A DNA stretch of 64,000 bases from Chloroflexota bacterium. GTDB lineage: Bacteria > Chloroflexota > Limnocylindria > Limnocylindrales > CSP1-4. Below, piece by piece: positions 50,282 to 58,080 of the stretch (within the stretch, counting starts at the first letter, position 1; the number at the start of each line of letters is the position of its first letter). The notes below the pieces were generated by a model. That model saw only the letters and a program-made list of their open reading frames with translations, made no database searches and was not told the DNA's origin. A program made the position numbers and the translations under genes. The stretch lies in NCBI GenBank assembly GCA_005883615.1, contig VBEC01000073.1, forward strand, positions 62,001 to 126,000, written 5' to 3'.

Positions 50282-51442
50282 ATGGGTGTGCTGCGCATCG
50301 AACCGGCGCGCGCCCAGGCGTGGAGCCCGAAGTCGCTCGCGACCATCTGGCGCTCGTTCGATCTCCAGCTCACGATCTACGCGCTGTTGCTCGCCTCGAT
50401 CGGGCTGGCCATGGCTTACAGCAACAGCGTCGAATCGGGGAGCTCGCCGCTGGCCCGCGATTCGACGTTCCTGCGCGGACTGATGTGGGCCGGGCTGTCC
50501 GTCCTTGTCTTCGGCCTCGCCACGATCTTCGATTACTCATGGCTGAAGACGTTTGCCTGGCCGATTTACTTCGCCAACCTGGGCCTTCTGGCATCAACGC
50601 TCGTGCTTGGCCGGGGCATCGGCGGTACGGCTCGCTGGATCTCGGTTCTCGGCCTTCAATTCCAGTTCAGCGAGCTCGCGAAGATCCTGATGATCGTGGT
50701 GCTGGCGAACTACCTCGCAGCGCGCCAGAGCAAGCTCGACTCGTTGTGGTCGATCCTAGGGGCCTGCTTGCTCGTTGGCCCGGCACTCGTTCTCGTCCTG
50801 CTCCAGCCCGACCTGGGGACTTCGCTCGTATTCGGCGCGATCCTGGCGGGGATGCTGTTCATGTCGGGGGCCAGCCTTCGCTGGCTGGGAATCCTTGCCG
50901 CAGCCGCCATTCCGGCGTCCTACGGGGCCTGGACCTACCTGCTTCGGGACTACCAGAAGGCTCGGCTGCTGAGCTTCCTCGACCCGTCCCAGGACATCCA
51001 GGGAGCGGGCTATCAGCTCTACCAATCCCAGATCGCGGTGGGATCCGGCGGAGTGTTCGGCAAGGGACTGACCAATGGAACGCAGGACAGCCTCAACTTC
51101 CTGCCCGTGCAAACGACCGACTTCGTCTTCGCAAAGCTCTCGGAAGAGCTGGGTTTCCTGGGCGCACTGGTCGTGTTTGTCCTGTTCGTCGCCCTGCTCT
51201 GGCGGTTGCTGGTGTGCGCCTGGCGCTCACGCGACCCGTTCGGGCTTCTCATGGCGAGCGGGATGGCTTCGCTGGTGCTATTCCAGCTCGTGATCAACGT
51301 GGGCATGGTCATCGGGGTGATGCCCATCACCGGCATTCCTCTGCCGTTCGTGACCCATGGCGGCGCATCGCTGATCAGCCTGGCGCTGGGGTTGGGGATC
51401 CTCCAGAGCATCAACATGCACCAGGCTCGAGCCGAGTGGTAG
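50282..51442 (+). CDS. rodA: Rod shape glycosyltransferase RodA (SEDS)
   Basis: A 386-residue polytopic SEDS glycosyltransferase with about ten helices. Diagnostic parts are GIGGTARWISVLGLQFQFSELAKI, ALVLVLLQPDLGTSLVFGAI with the catalytic Asp, GYQLYQSQIAVGSGGVFGKGL, TDFVFAKLSEELGFLGALVV and PFVTHGGASLISLALGLGIL. It polymerises glycan strands, partnered with the PBP2 encoded just upstream. ATG 50282 has GGGAG about eight bases before it. A terminator follows its stop. Confidence 0.95.
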   Translation: MGVLRIEPARAQAWSPKSLATIWRSFDLQLTIYALLLASIGLAMAYSNSVESGSSPLARDSTFLRGLMWAGLSVLVFGLATIFDYSWLKTFAWPIYFANLGLLASTLVLGRGIGGTARWISVLGLQFQFSELAKILMIVVLANYLAARQSKLDSLWSILGACLLVGPALVLVLLQPDLGTSLVFGAILAGMLFMSGASLRWLGILAAAAIPASYGAWTYLLRDYQKARLLSFLDPSQDIQGAGYQLYQSQIAVGSGGVFGKGLTNGTQDSLNFLPVQTTDFVFAKLSEELGFLGALVVFVLFVALLWRLLVCAWRSRDPFGLLMASGMASLVLFQLVINVGMVIGVMPITGIPLPFVTHGGASLISLALGLGILQSINMHQARAEW

Positions 51443-51461
51443 CGCCGCTCGGCTCCTTTTT
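51429..51461 (+). terminator. Intrinsic terminator of the mreD-mrdA-rodA operon
   Basis: GAGCCGAG (51429-51436) and CTCGGCTC (51448-51455) form an eight-pair stem with an 11-base loop containing the rodA stop codon, followed by CTTTTT (51456-51461). Confidence 0.82.
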
Positions 51462-51609
51462 GACACTTGGCAGCGGCGGTGCTTGCCGATAAGCCCGGTT
51501 CCGTGGACGCGATCGGCAGATAGCTCGCCCGATTGATGCGGCGCCCGGTCGGAGGCCCCGAACCGGGTACGGTCGCCTGCTAATCCCGCGTCCGCCCCGG
51601 CCGGGCGGC

Positions 51610-52284
51610 TCAGCGGCGGCGGAAGAGGCCCCGGCGCTCGGAGGCCTCGACGTTCGGGGCACGCCGGCGGCCGCTGGCCCGGAGGAGAGTGTCGATCTCT
51701 TCGCGATACGGTCTGCCGATGGGCGTGCGGTCGAGCCACTCGATGTACTCGAGATCGCGTCGCGCAACTTCGCCAAGTGACCAGCCCGAATAGCGGCCGA
51801 AGTTCAGGACGCTGCCCGACGGGTTGCCGGGGGGCGCTCCCGCCGCGCCGGTACCCTGCGCCATCCCCATCGAGGCCGGATCGTAGCCTCCCCCGACGTT
51901 GGAACGGCCGGACGTCCAGTTGCCGGACACTTCCTCGACCGGCGCCGAAGAACCGCTCCCCGGACGCTTTCCCGCGCGACCGCCCGAAGGTCGTGTGGGC
52001 TCGCCGGCGCCGCTCTGGCTCCCTGCAGACGCAGCTCCGGTCTCCCGGCTGATGGTCGAGCGTCGGCTCGCCTGGCGCTCGAGGTCGTAGGCTGCCCGTC
52101 GCCCCGGGTCGCGCAGGATTTCCCAGGCCCGATTGATGGCGGTCATCCGCTCGCCACCCGGTACGTCGGGGGTGAGGTCGGGATGATATTTCTGCGCAAG
52201 CCGGCGATAGGCGGCCTGGATGACCTCGGGATCGGCCTCCGGATCGACCTGCAGCGTCTTGTACGCATCGAAGCTGTCAGGCAT
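51610..52284 (-). CDS. J-domain protein
   Basis: A 224-residue protein with an N-terminal J domain (DAYKTLQVDPEADPEVIQAAYRRLAQKYHPD, including HPD, residues ~5-65), a glycine/serine-rich linker, and a C-terminal module LNFGRYSGWSLGEVARRDLEYIEWL at ~165-190. The latter resembles the F-G-K/R-Y-x-G-x-S-L-x-E-V segment found as a small module in exonuclease-like and quorum-regulated proteins. It would recruit Hsp70 to an unknown client. ATG 52284 overlaps the preceding transporter stop by eight bases. Confidence 0.8.
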   Translation of the reverse strand: MPDSFDAYKTLQVDPEADPEVIQAAYRRLAQKYHPDLTPDVPGGERMTAINRAWEILRDPGRRAAYDLERQASRRSTISRETGAASAGSQSGAGEPTRPSGGRAGKRPGSGSSAPVEEVSGNWTSGRSNVGGGYDPASMGMAQGTGAAGAPPGNPSGSVLNFGRYSGWSLGEVARRDLEYIEWLDRTPIGRPYREEIDTLLRASGRRRAPNVEASERRGLFRRR

Positions 52285-53620
52285 CGATCGCCGCCCCTTC
52301 GGCGGCACTCGACTCGGCTGCGGCCCGAGCCACGGGCGCCCGCTCGGGCACGATGGACAACCGCCGGAACAGGTAGCGATAGAGATCGCGCGCCGCAGCC
52401 GTGACGGGCAGCGACAGAATGGCTCCCAGCAGGCCGGCGATGGCCGCGCCCATGATCAGCGCGAACATCACCGCACTCGGGTGCAGCCGCACGGCGTCAC
52501 CCTGGATCTTGGGTACGAGCAGGTAGTTCTCGAGCTGCTGGATGACGAACGCGAGCACGATCGCCGAGATCACGGCCTCGCCGGAGGCCGTGGCCGCCAG
52601 AAGCACAAGGGGCACAGCGGCCAGGATCGGCCCGATGATGGGCAGCAACTCCAGGAGCCCGGCGAGGATGGCGAGGAGCACGGCGAAGCGGCCGAACACG
52701 GGATCCACCAGGCTGTTCAGCAGGAGCAGGCCGACGTAGGTCGCCACGCCTACCGTCACGCTCAGGATCAGCTGGCCGCGAACCCACTGCCCGAAGACGT
52801 CGCGGACGATGCCGAAAATCGCCCACACGTCCGAGCGCCACTCGGCCGGCAACGATCGATCGAACGCAGCCGTCAGGCTTGGCCGATCCTTGAGCAGGTA
52901 GAACACCCACACCGGGATGATCAGATAGCCGAAGATCGAGAGGATCAGGCCGAACACCGAGCCGAACACCGGCACGAGTACGCCGGGGTCGAACTGGCCT
53001 GCGTTCTTCGAGGCGTCCGCGAGCGCACGATCGATTGCGGTTCGCAGCGCCGGTGGCAGGTCGAGGCCCCGATAGACCTCGGTCAGGCTCCGAAGCTGAA
53101 GGTCCAGGGCATGGACGAGGGAGGGCAGGTCCTTCACGAACCGGCTGGCTTGGTCCACCAGCGGCGGCAACGTGAGGTTGACGGCCTCGACCACGACCAG
53201 CAGGACGATTCCGTACACGGCCAGGACGGCGATGGTCCTCGGGAAGCCGATTCGGCCCAGCCATTCGACCGGCGGATCGAGCAGGTAGACGAGCAGCAGC
53301 CCGACGATGAACGGGCTTAGCGCGTCGCGGCCCAGGTACAGGACGAAGCCGATGACCGCGGCAGCAGCCAGTACCAGGCCGACGCGCGGAGTCGGCGACT
53401 GAAGTCGCCTGGCGTCGTAGACGGCGCCTTCTGCTATCGACGCCGGTTCTGGTTCGCCCGGAGTCTGCAGATACTCGTCCCCCGGCGGACCTGGCGGTTC
53501 GGAGGCGCCGCTGTCGACCGAAATGCCGCGGCTCTTCTCGGGCGTGACGGCTCGACCCGATGCCTGGACCGACCCGGCGCTCGGGGCCACCCTGGGATTG
53601 GGCTGGCCGACCCGCTCCAT
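52277..53620 (-). CDS. AI-2E/PerM-family permease
   Basis: A ~447-residue membrane protein of the AI-2E transporter (YdiK/TqsA/PerM) family. After a disordered N-terminal region of ~75 residues there are seven or eight helices (VGLVLAAAAVIGFVLYLGRDALSPFIVGLLLVYLLDPPVEWL at the beginning of the core), a helical extracytoplasmic domain, and the family motifs FGYLIIPVWVFYLLKDRPSL, LLELLPIIGPILAAVP and LVPKIQGDAVRLHPSAVMFALIMG. Many such proteins are now linked to Na+/H+ antiport or stress; the substrate is uncertain. The start is ambiguous (ATG 53665 would overlap the divergent gene; ATG 53620 is chosen). Confidence 0.85.
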   Translation of the reverse strand: MERVGQPNPRVAPSAGSVQASGRAVTPEKSRGISVDSGASEPPGPPGDEYLQTPGEPEPASIAEGAVYDARRLQSPTPRVGLVLAAAAVIGFVLYLGRDALSPFIVGLLLVYLLDPPVEWLGRIGFPRTIAVLAVYGIVLLVVVEAVNLTLPPLVDQASRFVKDLPSLVHALDLQLRSLTEVYRGLDLPPALRTAIDRALADASKNAGQFDPGVLVPVFGSVFGLILSIFGYLIIPVWVFYLLKDRPSLTAAFDRSLPAEWRSDVWAIFGIVRDVFGQWVRGQLILSVTVGVATYVGLLLLNSLVDPVFGRFAVLLAILAGLLELLPIIGPILAAVPLVLLAATASGEAVISAIVLAFVIQQLENYLLVPKIQGDAVRLHPSAVMFALIMGAAIAGLLGAILSLPVTAAARDLYRYLFRRLSIVPERAPVARAAAESSAAEGAAIDA

Positions 53621-53663
53621 CGTCGGGCAGACTACCAGACGTGCGTTGCGCTCCCGCGGGCCC

Positions 53664-54353
53664 ATGATCGAGCCGCGCCAGCGGTGGCGGGTGTTCTTCC
53701 AGCGAGGTCCGGAAGCCCGAGATCTGGCGCATAGTCAGGTCGTCGAGCGTTGGGAGGCGGCGCTGGCAGGGTCGGCCCTGCCGGTTGCAGCGGGAGCGGG
53801 TCAACGAGGACGCGTGCGCCTCGCGTTCGCGGCCCCGGTGCCACTCGGTATGACCGCCGAGCGTGAGATCCTCGAGTTTCTGCTCGAGCAGCCTCTGCCG
53901 ATCACCGAGGTCCGGGCGGCTCTCAGGGCCCACCTCCCTTCCGGCCACGGCCTGCTCGACCTCCACGATGTCTGGCTTGGGGCGCCGTCGGTGGCCAGTC
54001 TGCTGGTCGCGATGGACTACCGGGTCCAGGTGCACTCCGAGGTCGGAGCCGCGCAACGGACCGAGCTGAGCCAGCTTGCGACCGGCGTGAGCCGGATCCT
54101 GGCCGCCCCGCGCCTCGATCGCCCGCACCTGAAGGGAGGTGGGCCGACCACCCGCGACCTGCGTCCGTTGATCGAGTCGCTTACGGTCGCGGACAGCCCT
54201 CCCGCGCTGCTCGCGATGCGGCTGCGCACCGACCCCTCCATTGGGTTCGCGCGCCCGGAGGACGTCCTGCTGGCGCTCTCGGACGAGATCGGGCGCGAGA
54301 TCGTGGCCGAATCGATCGTTCGCGAACGGCTGATCCTGGCGGACGAGGTTTGA
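53664..54353 (+). CDS. DUF2344 radical-SAM-linked protein
   Basis: A 229-residue protein of the DUF2344/TIGR03936 family. Seen features are the N-terminal MIEPRQRWRVFFQRG, the ERWEAALAGSALPVAAGAGQRGRVRLAFAAPVPLGMTAEREILEFLLE block, and SLLVAMDYRVQV. In many bacteria this domain is fused to or next to a TIGR03960 radical-SAM protein upstream of rne/rplU; here it is immediately before rplU but no radical-SAM gene is in the window. The function is unknown. ATG 53664 fits the domain; the longer frame is not supported. Confidence 0.82.
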   Translation: MIEPRQRWRVFFQRGPEARDLAHSQVVERWEAALAGSALPVAAGAGQRGRVRLAFAAPVPLGMTAEREILEFLLEQPLPITEVRAALRAHLPSGHGLLDLHDVWLGAPSVASLLVAMDYRVQVHSEVGAAQRTELSQLATGVSRILAAPRLDRPHLKGGGPTTRDLRPLIESLTVADSPPALLAMRLRTDPSIGFARPEDVLLALSDEIGREIVAESIVRERLILADEV

Positions 54354-54378
54354 CGCTCGTTAAGGGCGCCGGTACACT
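54350..54378 (+). promoter_or_regulatory. Promoter of rplU-rpmA-rpmE
   Basis: TTGACG (54350-54355) and TACACT (54373-54378) have a 17-base spacer. The -35 overlaps the DUF2344 stop codon. Transcription would start near 54385, leaving a ~73-base leader that could host autoregulation by a ribosomal protein. Confidence 0.75.
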
Positions 54379-54457
54379 CCGGCTCCCGCGCCGGAGCAGA
54401 TCGGGCGCATCACTGTGCCTTTCGAGCGATCAGCCCGATCGCATTTTCCGAGGATCC

Positions 54458-55219
54458 ATGTACGCAGTCATCGAGACGGGCGGAAAGCAATACCGCGTCG
54501 AGGTCGGGACCGAGCTCGAGGTTGAGCGCCTGGAGGCCGAAGCCGGACAATCCGTGACGCTCGGCCGGGTGCTCCTGGTCGCCGATGGCGATCGGGCCGC
54601 AATCGGCAGGCCGCTGGTCGCGGAGGCGCAGGTGAGCGCGGAAGTGGTGCGCCAGGGCCGCGGTGAAAAGCTGATCGTCTTCAAGTACCGGCCCAAGGCA
54701 CGCCGGCGTGTCAAGAAGGGCCATCGCCAGGAGCTCACGCTGCTGCGCATCAGCGACATCGTGTTGGACGGCAGGAGTGCTGCTGAGGATGCTCGCAAGG
54801 CGGAGGAGGCGGCCAAGACCGAGCGCCAGAGGCTCGAGGAGGCGGCGGCTCGCCAGGCAGCGGAGGACGCGGCCGTCGCCGCGAAGCTTGCGGCCCGCAC
54901 AGCGCCAAAGGCTGAAGGAAAGGCCGATGGAAAGGCCGAAGCGTCGCCGCGGTCGAAGGCGGCCACGGCCGAACAGAAGGCTGCGACGGGCACGCGGGCC
55001 AGGCGCGGTGCGGCCAAGGCCGATGACGCGGGATCAACGAAGACTGGGTCGCCCAGGCCGCGCTCCGCGAAGGCCGGGACCGCCAAGGCATCGGCGGGCG
55101 ACGCGAAGGCTTCTGCGCCAAAGACGGCCCCCGCGAAAGGCAGGACGACCGACTCGAAGGGCGACGACACCGCCGGAGGCGCCAGCCCGAAGCGCCAACG
55201 AACCAAGAAGGACCAATAG
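54458..55219 (+). CDS. rplU: 50S ribosomal protein L21 with long Lys/Ala-rich tail
   Basis: Residues 1-102 are a complete L21 (MYAVIETGGKQYRVEVGTELEVERL, VFKYRPKARRRVKKGHRQELTLLRI). They are followed by an unusual ~150-residue tail rich in Lys, Ala, Ser, Thr and Gly, starting with a predicted charged helix (AAEDARKAEEAAKTERQRLEE-type heptads) and ending KRQRTKKDQ. The typical L21 has 100-110 residues. ATG 54458 has GAGGA just before it. The tail should be disordered and basic, perhaps binding rRNA or polyphosphate; this is inference. Confidence 0.94.
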   Translation: MYAVIETGGKQYRVEVGTELEVERLEAEAGQSVTLGRVLLVADGDRAAIGRPLVAEAQVSAEVVRQGRGEKLIVFKYRPKARRRVKKGHRQELTLLRISDIVLDGRSAAEDARKAEEAAKTERQRLEEAAARQAAEDAAVAAKLAARTAPKAEGKADGKAEASPRSKAATAEQKAATGTRARRGAAKADDAGSTKTGSPRPRSAKAGTAKASAGDAKASAPKTAPAKGRTTDSKGDDTAGGASPKRQRTKKDQ

Positions 55220-55222
55220 GCC

Positions 55223-55558
55223 ATGGCCCACAAGAAAGCAGGATCAAGCTCGAAGAACGGCCGCGACAGCGTCGGCCAGCGGTTGGGCGTGAAGGCCGGC
55301 GATGGCCAGCTCGTCTCAGCAGGCTCGATCATCGTGCGCCAGCGTGGCATGACGTTCCTGGCCGGCACGAACACCGGGCTCGGCAGGGACTACACCGTAT
55401 TCGCCACGGCCGATGGCCGGGTCAGGTTCGAACACGCAAGGAAAGACAAGAAACGAATCCGCGTCGAGGCGCAGGCCGCACAAGCGGTGGCCAAGAGCGA
55501 AGAGGCGAAGCCCCGCAAGGCCGGTCGGAAGGCCGCCCCGGCAGAGGCGAGCGCCTAG
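55223..55558 (+). CDS. rpmA: 50S ribosomal protein L27, C-terminally extended
   Basis: A 111-residue L27 with the intact N-terminus [24 protein letters not shown], which reaches the peptidyl-transferase centre, so no processed N-terminal extension is present. [37 protein letters not shown] completes the domain at ~85 residues. The last ~26 residues are a Lys/Ala-rich tail ([22 protein letters not shown]), similar in composition to the L21 tail. It starts three bases after the rplU stop. Confidence 0.96.
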   Translation: MAHKKAGSSSKNGRDSVGQRLGVKAGDGQLVSAGSIIVRQRGMTFLAGTNTGLGRDYTVFATADGRVRFEHARKDKKRIRVEAQAAQAVAKSEEAKPRKAGRKAAPAEASA

Positions 55559-55623
55559 GAAACCGATACGGGCGACCACCGGCGGGGCATGGACCCGGCA
55601 CGGAAGGCGTCCAGGAGAAACAC

Positions 55624-55836
55624 GTGAAACCCGAAATCCATCCCAAGTACTACCAGGCCGAGGTGCATTGCGCCTCGTGCGGCACCACCTTCACCGTCGG
55701 GTCGACCCGTCCGGAGTTGCGCGTCGACGTCTGCAGCAATTGCCACCCGTTCTTCACCGGCAAGCAGACGATCATCGACACCGCCGGGCAGGTGGAGCGC
55801 TTCCAGAAGCGCCTGGAGCGTTCCGTTCGAAGCTAG
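55624..55836 (+). CDS. rpmE: 50S ribosomal protein L31, zinc type
   Basis: A 70-residue L31 of the C+ type: MKPEIHPKYYQAEVHCASCGTTF with the first CxxC, and VDVCSNCHPFFTGKQ with the second, giving a four-Cys zinc site. The start GTG 55624 has AGGAG six bases before it. It is 65 bases after rpmA and probably in the same transcript. Confidence 0.96.
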   Translation: MKPEIHPKYYQAEVHCASCGTTFTVGSTRPELRVDVCSNCHPFFTGKQTIIDTAGQVERFQKRLERSVRS

Positions 55837-55921
55837 CGGTCGGGCTGTGGGCCGGGACGCGCTCGACGAGGTTCGACGAGGGCCTCGGCGGCTTCACCGG
55901 CCCGAGGTCTAGACTTTGGCG

Positions 55922-56968
55922 ATGCCGAAATACACGTACGGCGGCCAGGCATTGATCGAGGGCGTGCTGATGCGCGGCCGCGATGCCATTGCGGTCGCTC
56001 TCCGCCATCCCGATGGCTCAATCGTCTGGGCGACCGAACGACTCGACTCCGGGTTTCACGGCTCGCGGACGTCGCGCCTTCCATTCGTGCGGGGCCTCGT
56101 GGTGCTCTACGAGACTCTGATCGTGGGCACCCGCTGGCTCGTCCGATCGGCCAGCGTTGCGGCATCGGGGGAGGGGATCGAGATCGGCCGGGGTGCCATC
56201 GCCCTCATGCTCGGCATCACCCTGACCATCGGCATCGGCGTGTTCTTCTTGGTGCCGCTGCTCTTCGCGAGCGCCACGGTCGGCAACGTCCAGAACGGGC
56301 TCGTCCAGCATCTCGTCGAGGGGCTTATCCGGGTCGGCCTGTTCATGGGCTATCTCGTGCTGATTTCCTTCGCGCCTGACATCCGACGCGTCTTCCAGTA
56401 CCACGGCGCCGAGCACATGACGATCCATGCACTGGAGGCGGGCGACCCGCTGACCACGGATGAGGTTCGCAAGTACCCGACCGCGCACCAGCGCTGCGGC
56501 ACGGAATTCCTGGTCGTGGTGATCGCACTGTCGATCGTCGCCTTTGCCCTTGTCGGCAAGCAAAGCGCCATCGTGATGGTCGGCAGCCGCATCGTGCTGA
56601 TCCCGGTCATCGCGTCCGTTGGCTACGAGATCCTGCGCGCAGGGGCTCGATACCGTCGCAATCGCCTGGTACATGCCATTCTTCTGCCGGGACTGTGGGT
56701 CCAGATGATCACGACGAAGCGACCGACCGATGACATGATCCGCGTGGCCATCGTGTCGATGGAGGAAGCGCTCGTTGCCGATGGGGAGGCCGTCCCTGCG
56801 GGCAGTGAGCCCATCAGGCGCGAGCCGATGGTTCTGGGCACCCCCGCGGCCGCTGCGCCGCAGGTTGCGACAGCGGCGATACCCGGCGCGACGATGGCCG
56901 ACGAGGTCCAGGCGGGCCCGACGGTCGGCGGCTCCGAGGACACCATCGAGGCACCCCCGCTGTCATGA
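55922..56968 (+). CDS. DUF1385 (YqhQ-like) membrane protein
   Basis: A ~348-residue DUF1385 protein. The domain shows YTYGGQALIEGVLMRGRDAIAVALRHPDG, PFVRGLVVLYETLIVGTRWLVRSA, FQYHGAEHMTIHALEAGD and HQRCGTEFLVVVIALS, with membrane helices around 95-120, 140-160, 200-220 and 225-245. The C-terminal ~80 residues are a disordered Ala/Pro-rich extension. DUF1385 genes commonly precede prfA and prmC, as here, and function is unknown. ATG 55922 is chosen over TTG 55916. Confidence 0.88.
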   Translation: MPKYTYGGQALIEGVLMRGRDAIAVALRHPDGSIVWATERLDSGFHGSRTSRLPFVRGLVVLYETLIVGTRWLVRSASVAASGEGIEIGRGAIALMLGITLTIGIGVFFLVPLLFASATVGNVQNGLVQHLVEGLIRVGLFMGYLVLISFAPDIRRVFQYHGAEHMTIHALEAGDPLTTDEVRKYPTAHQRCGTEFLVVVIALSIVAFALVGKQSAIVMVGSRIVLIPVIASVGYEILRAGARYRRNRLVHAILLPGLWVQMITTKRPTDDMIRVAIVSMEEALVADGEAVPAGSEPIRREPMVLGTPAAAAPQVATAAIPGATMADEVQAGPTVGGSEDTIEAPPLS

Positions 56969-58080
56969 CCGATCTCGACGCCAAGCTCGTCGAGGTCAGC
57001 CGCCAGTACGACAGCCTTCAATCCGAGCTGGCCGATCCGGCGAACTCGTCCGAGCCGAACGCCATCCGTCGCCTGGGCAAGGAAATGGCGCGCCTCGAGC
57101 CCGTCGTGGACACCTTCCGCCAGCTCCAGACGACTCGTCGGGAGCTCGCCGGAGCGCGCGAGATGCGTGACAAGGAGGCCGACGAGGAGCTGCGTTCGAT
57201 GGCCCGCGACGAGGTGACCCGCCTCGAGGCTGACGAGGCTCGCCAGGTGGACAACCTGCGAGTCCTGCTCCTGCCGCACGATCCCAACGACGAGCGCAAC
57301 GTGATCATGGAGGTGCGTGCCGGCGCGGGCGGGGAGGAGGCAGCTCTGTTTGCAGCCGAACTGCTCAGGATGTACCTGCGCTACGCGGAGCGGCACCGCT
57401 TCCGGTCGGAAGTGCTGAGCCTCAACGAAACCGGCATCGGCGGCGTCAAGGAGGCCATCGTCGAGATCGGCGGCGACGGAGCATACAGCCGCTTGAAGTT
57501 CGAGGGTGGCGTGCACCGCGTCCAGCGCGTACCCGAGACCGAGTCATCGGGGCGGATCCACACGTCCACTGCCACGGTCGTCGTGATGCCGGAAGCAGAG
57601 GAGCTGGAAGTCCAGATCGACGAAGATCGCGATCTGCGGATCGACGTCAAGCGCTCCTCCGGGCCGGGCGGACAATCCGTGAACACCACCGATTCGGCTG
57701 TCCGGATCACCCACCTGCCGACCGGCCTCGTGGTCGAGATCCAGGACGAGAAGAGCCAGCACAAGAACAAGGCCAAGGCGCTGGCGGTCCTCCGCTCGCG
57801 GCTGTACGACCTCCAGCTGGCGGAGCAACGCGACGCCGATTCCGCTGTGCGGCGGAGCATGATCGGAGCCGGCGACCGATCGGGCAAGGTGCGGACCTAC
57901 AACTTCCCGCAGGATCGGCTGACTGATCACCGGATCAAGCTCGACCTGCACGACCTGTCCAAGGTGATGGACGGCGATCTGGACAGGCTGATGGACGCCC
58001 TGGTCACGACCGATCAAGCCGAGCGCCTCCGCGCGGTCCTGGGGAGCGACAATGGGACGAGTGATGGCACGGCATCCTGA
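56965..58080 (+). CDS. prfA: Peptide chain release factor 1
   Basis: A 371-residue RF1 decoding UAA/UAG. Features are [26 protein letters not shown], the codon-recognition loop [20 protein letters not shown] (PET in place of PAT/PVT, as in Bacillus), the catalytic GGQ in [24 protein letters not shown], and [17 protein letters not shown]. The ATG overlaps the DUF1385 stop (ATGA). prmC, which methylates the GGQ glutamine, is 2.5 kb downstream. Confidence 0.97.
   Translation: MTDLDAKLVEVSRQYDSLQSELADPANSSEPNAIRRLGKEMARLEPVVDTFRQLQTTRRELAGAREMRDKEADEELRSMARDEVTRLEADEARQVDNLRVLLLPHDPNDERNVIMEVRAGAGGEEAALFAAELLRMYLRYAERHRFRSEVLSLNETGIGGVKEAIVEIGGDGAYSRLKFEGGVHRVQRVPETESSGRIHTSTATVVVMPEAEELEVQIDEDRDLRIDVKRSSGPGGQSVNTTDSAVRITHLPTGLVVEIQDEKSQHKNKAKALAVLRSRLYDLQLAEQRDADSAVRRSMIGAGDRSGKVRTYNFPQDRLTDHRIKLDLHDLSKVMDGDLDRLMDALVTTDQAERLRAVLGSDNGTSDGTAS

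Noticed and set aside
51540-51600. tRNA-like pattern (CCGGTTCGGGG) after rodA on the minus strand
   Set aside because: The T-loop and acceptor stem do not fit a tRNA; no anticodon arm is found.
55614-55627. parS-like GAAACACGTGAAAC before rpmE
   Set aside because: Only 11 of 14 positions match and the sequence coincides with the rpmE ribosome-binding region; chance similarity.
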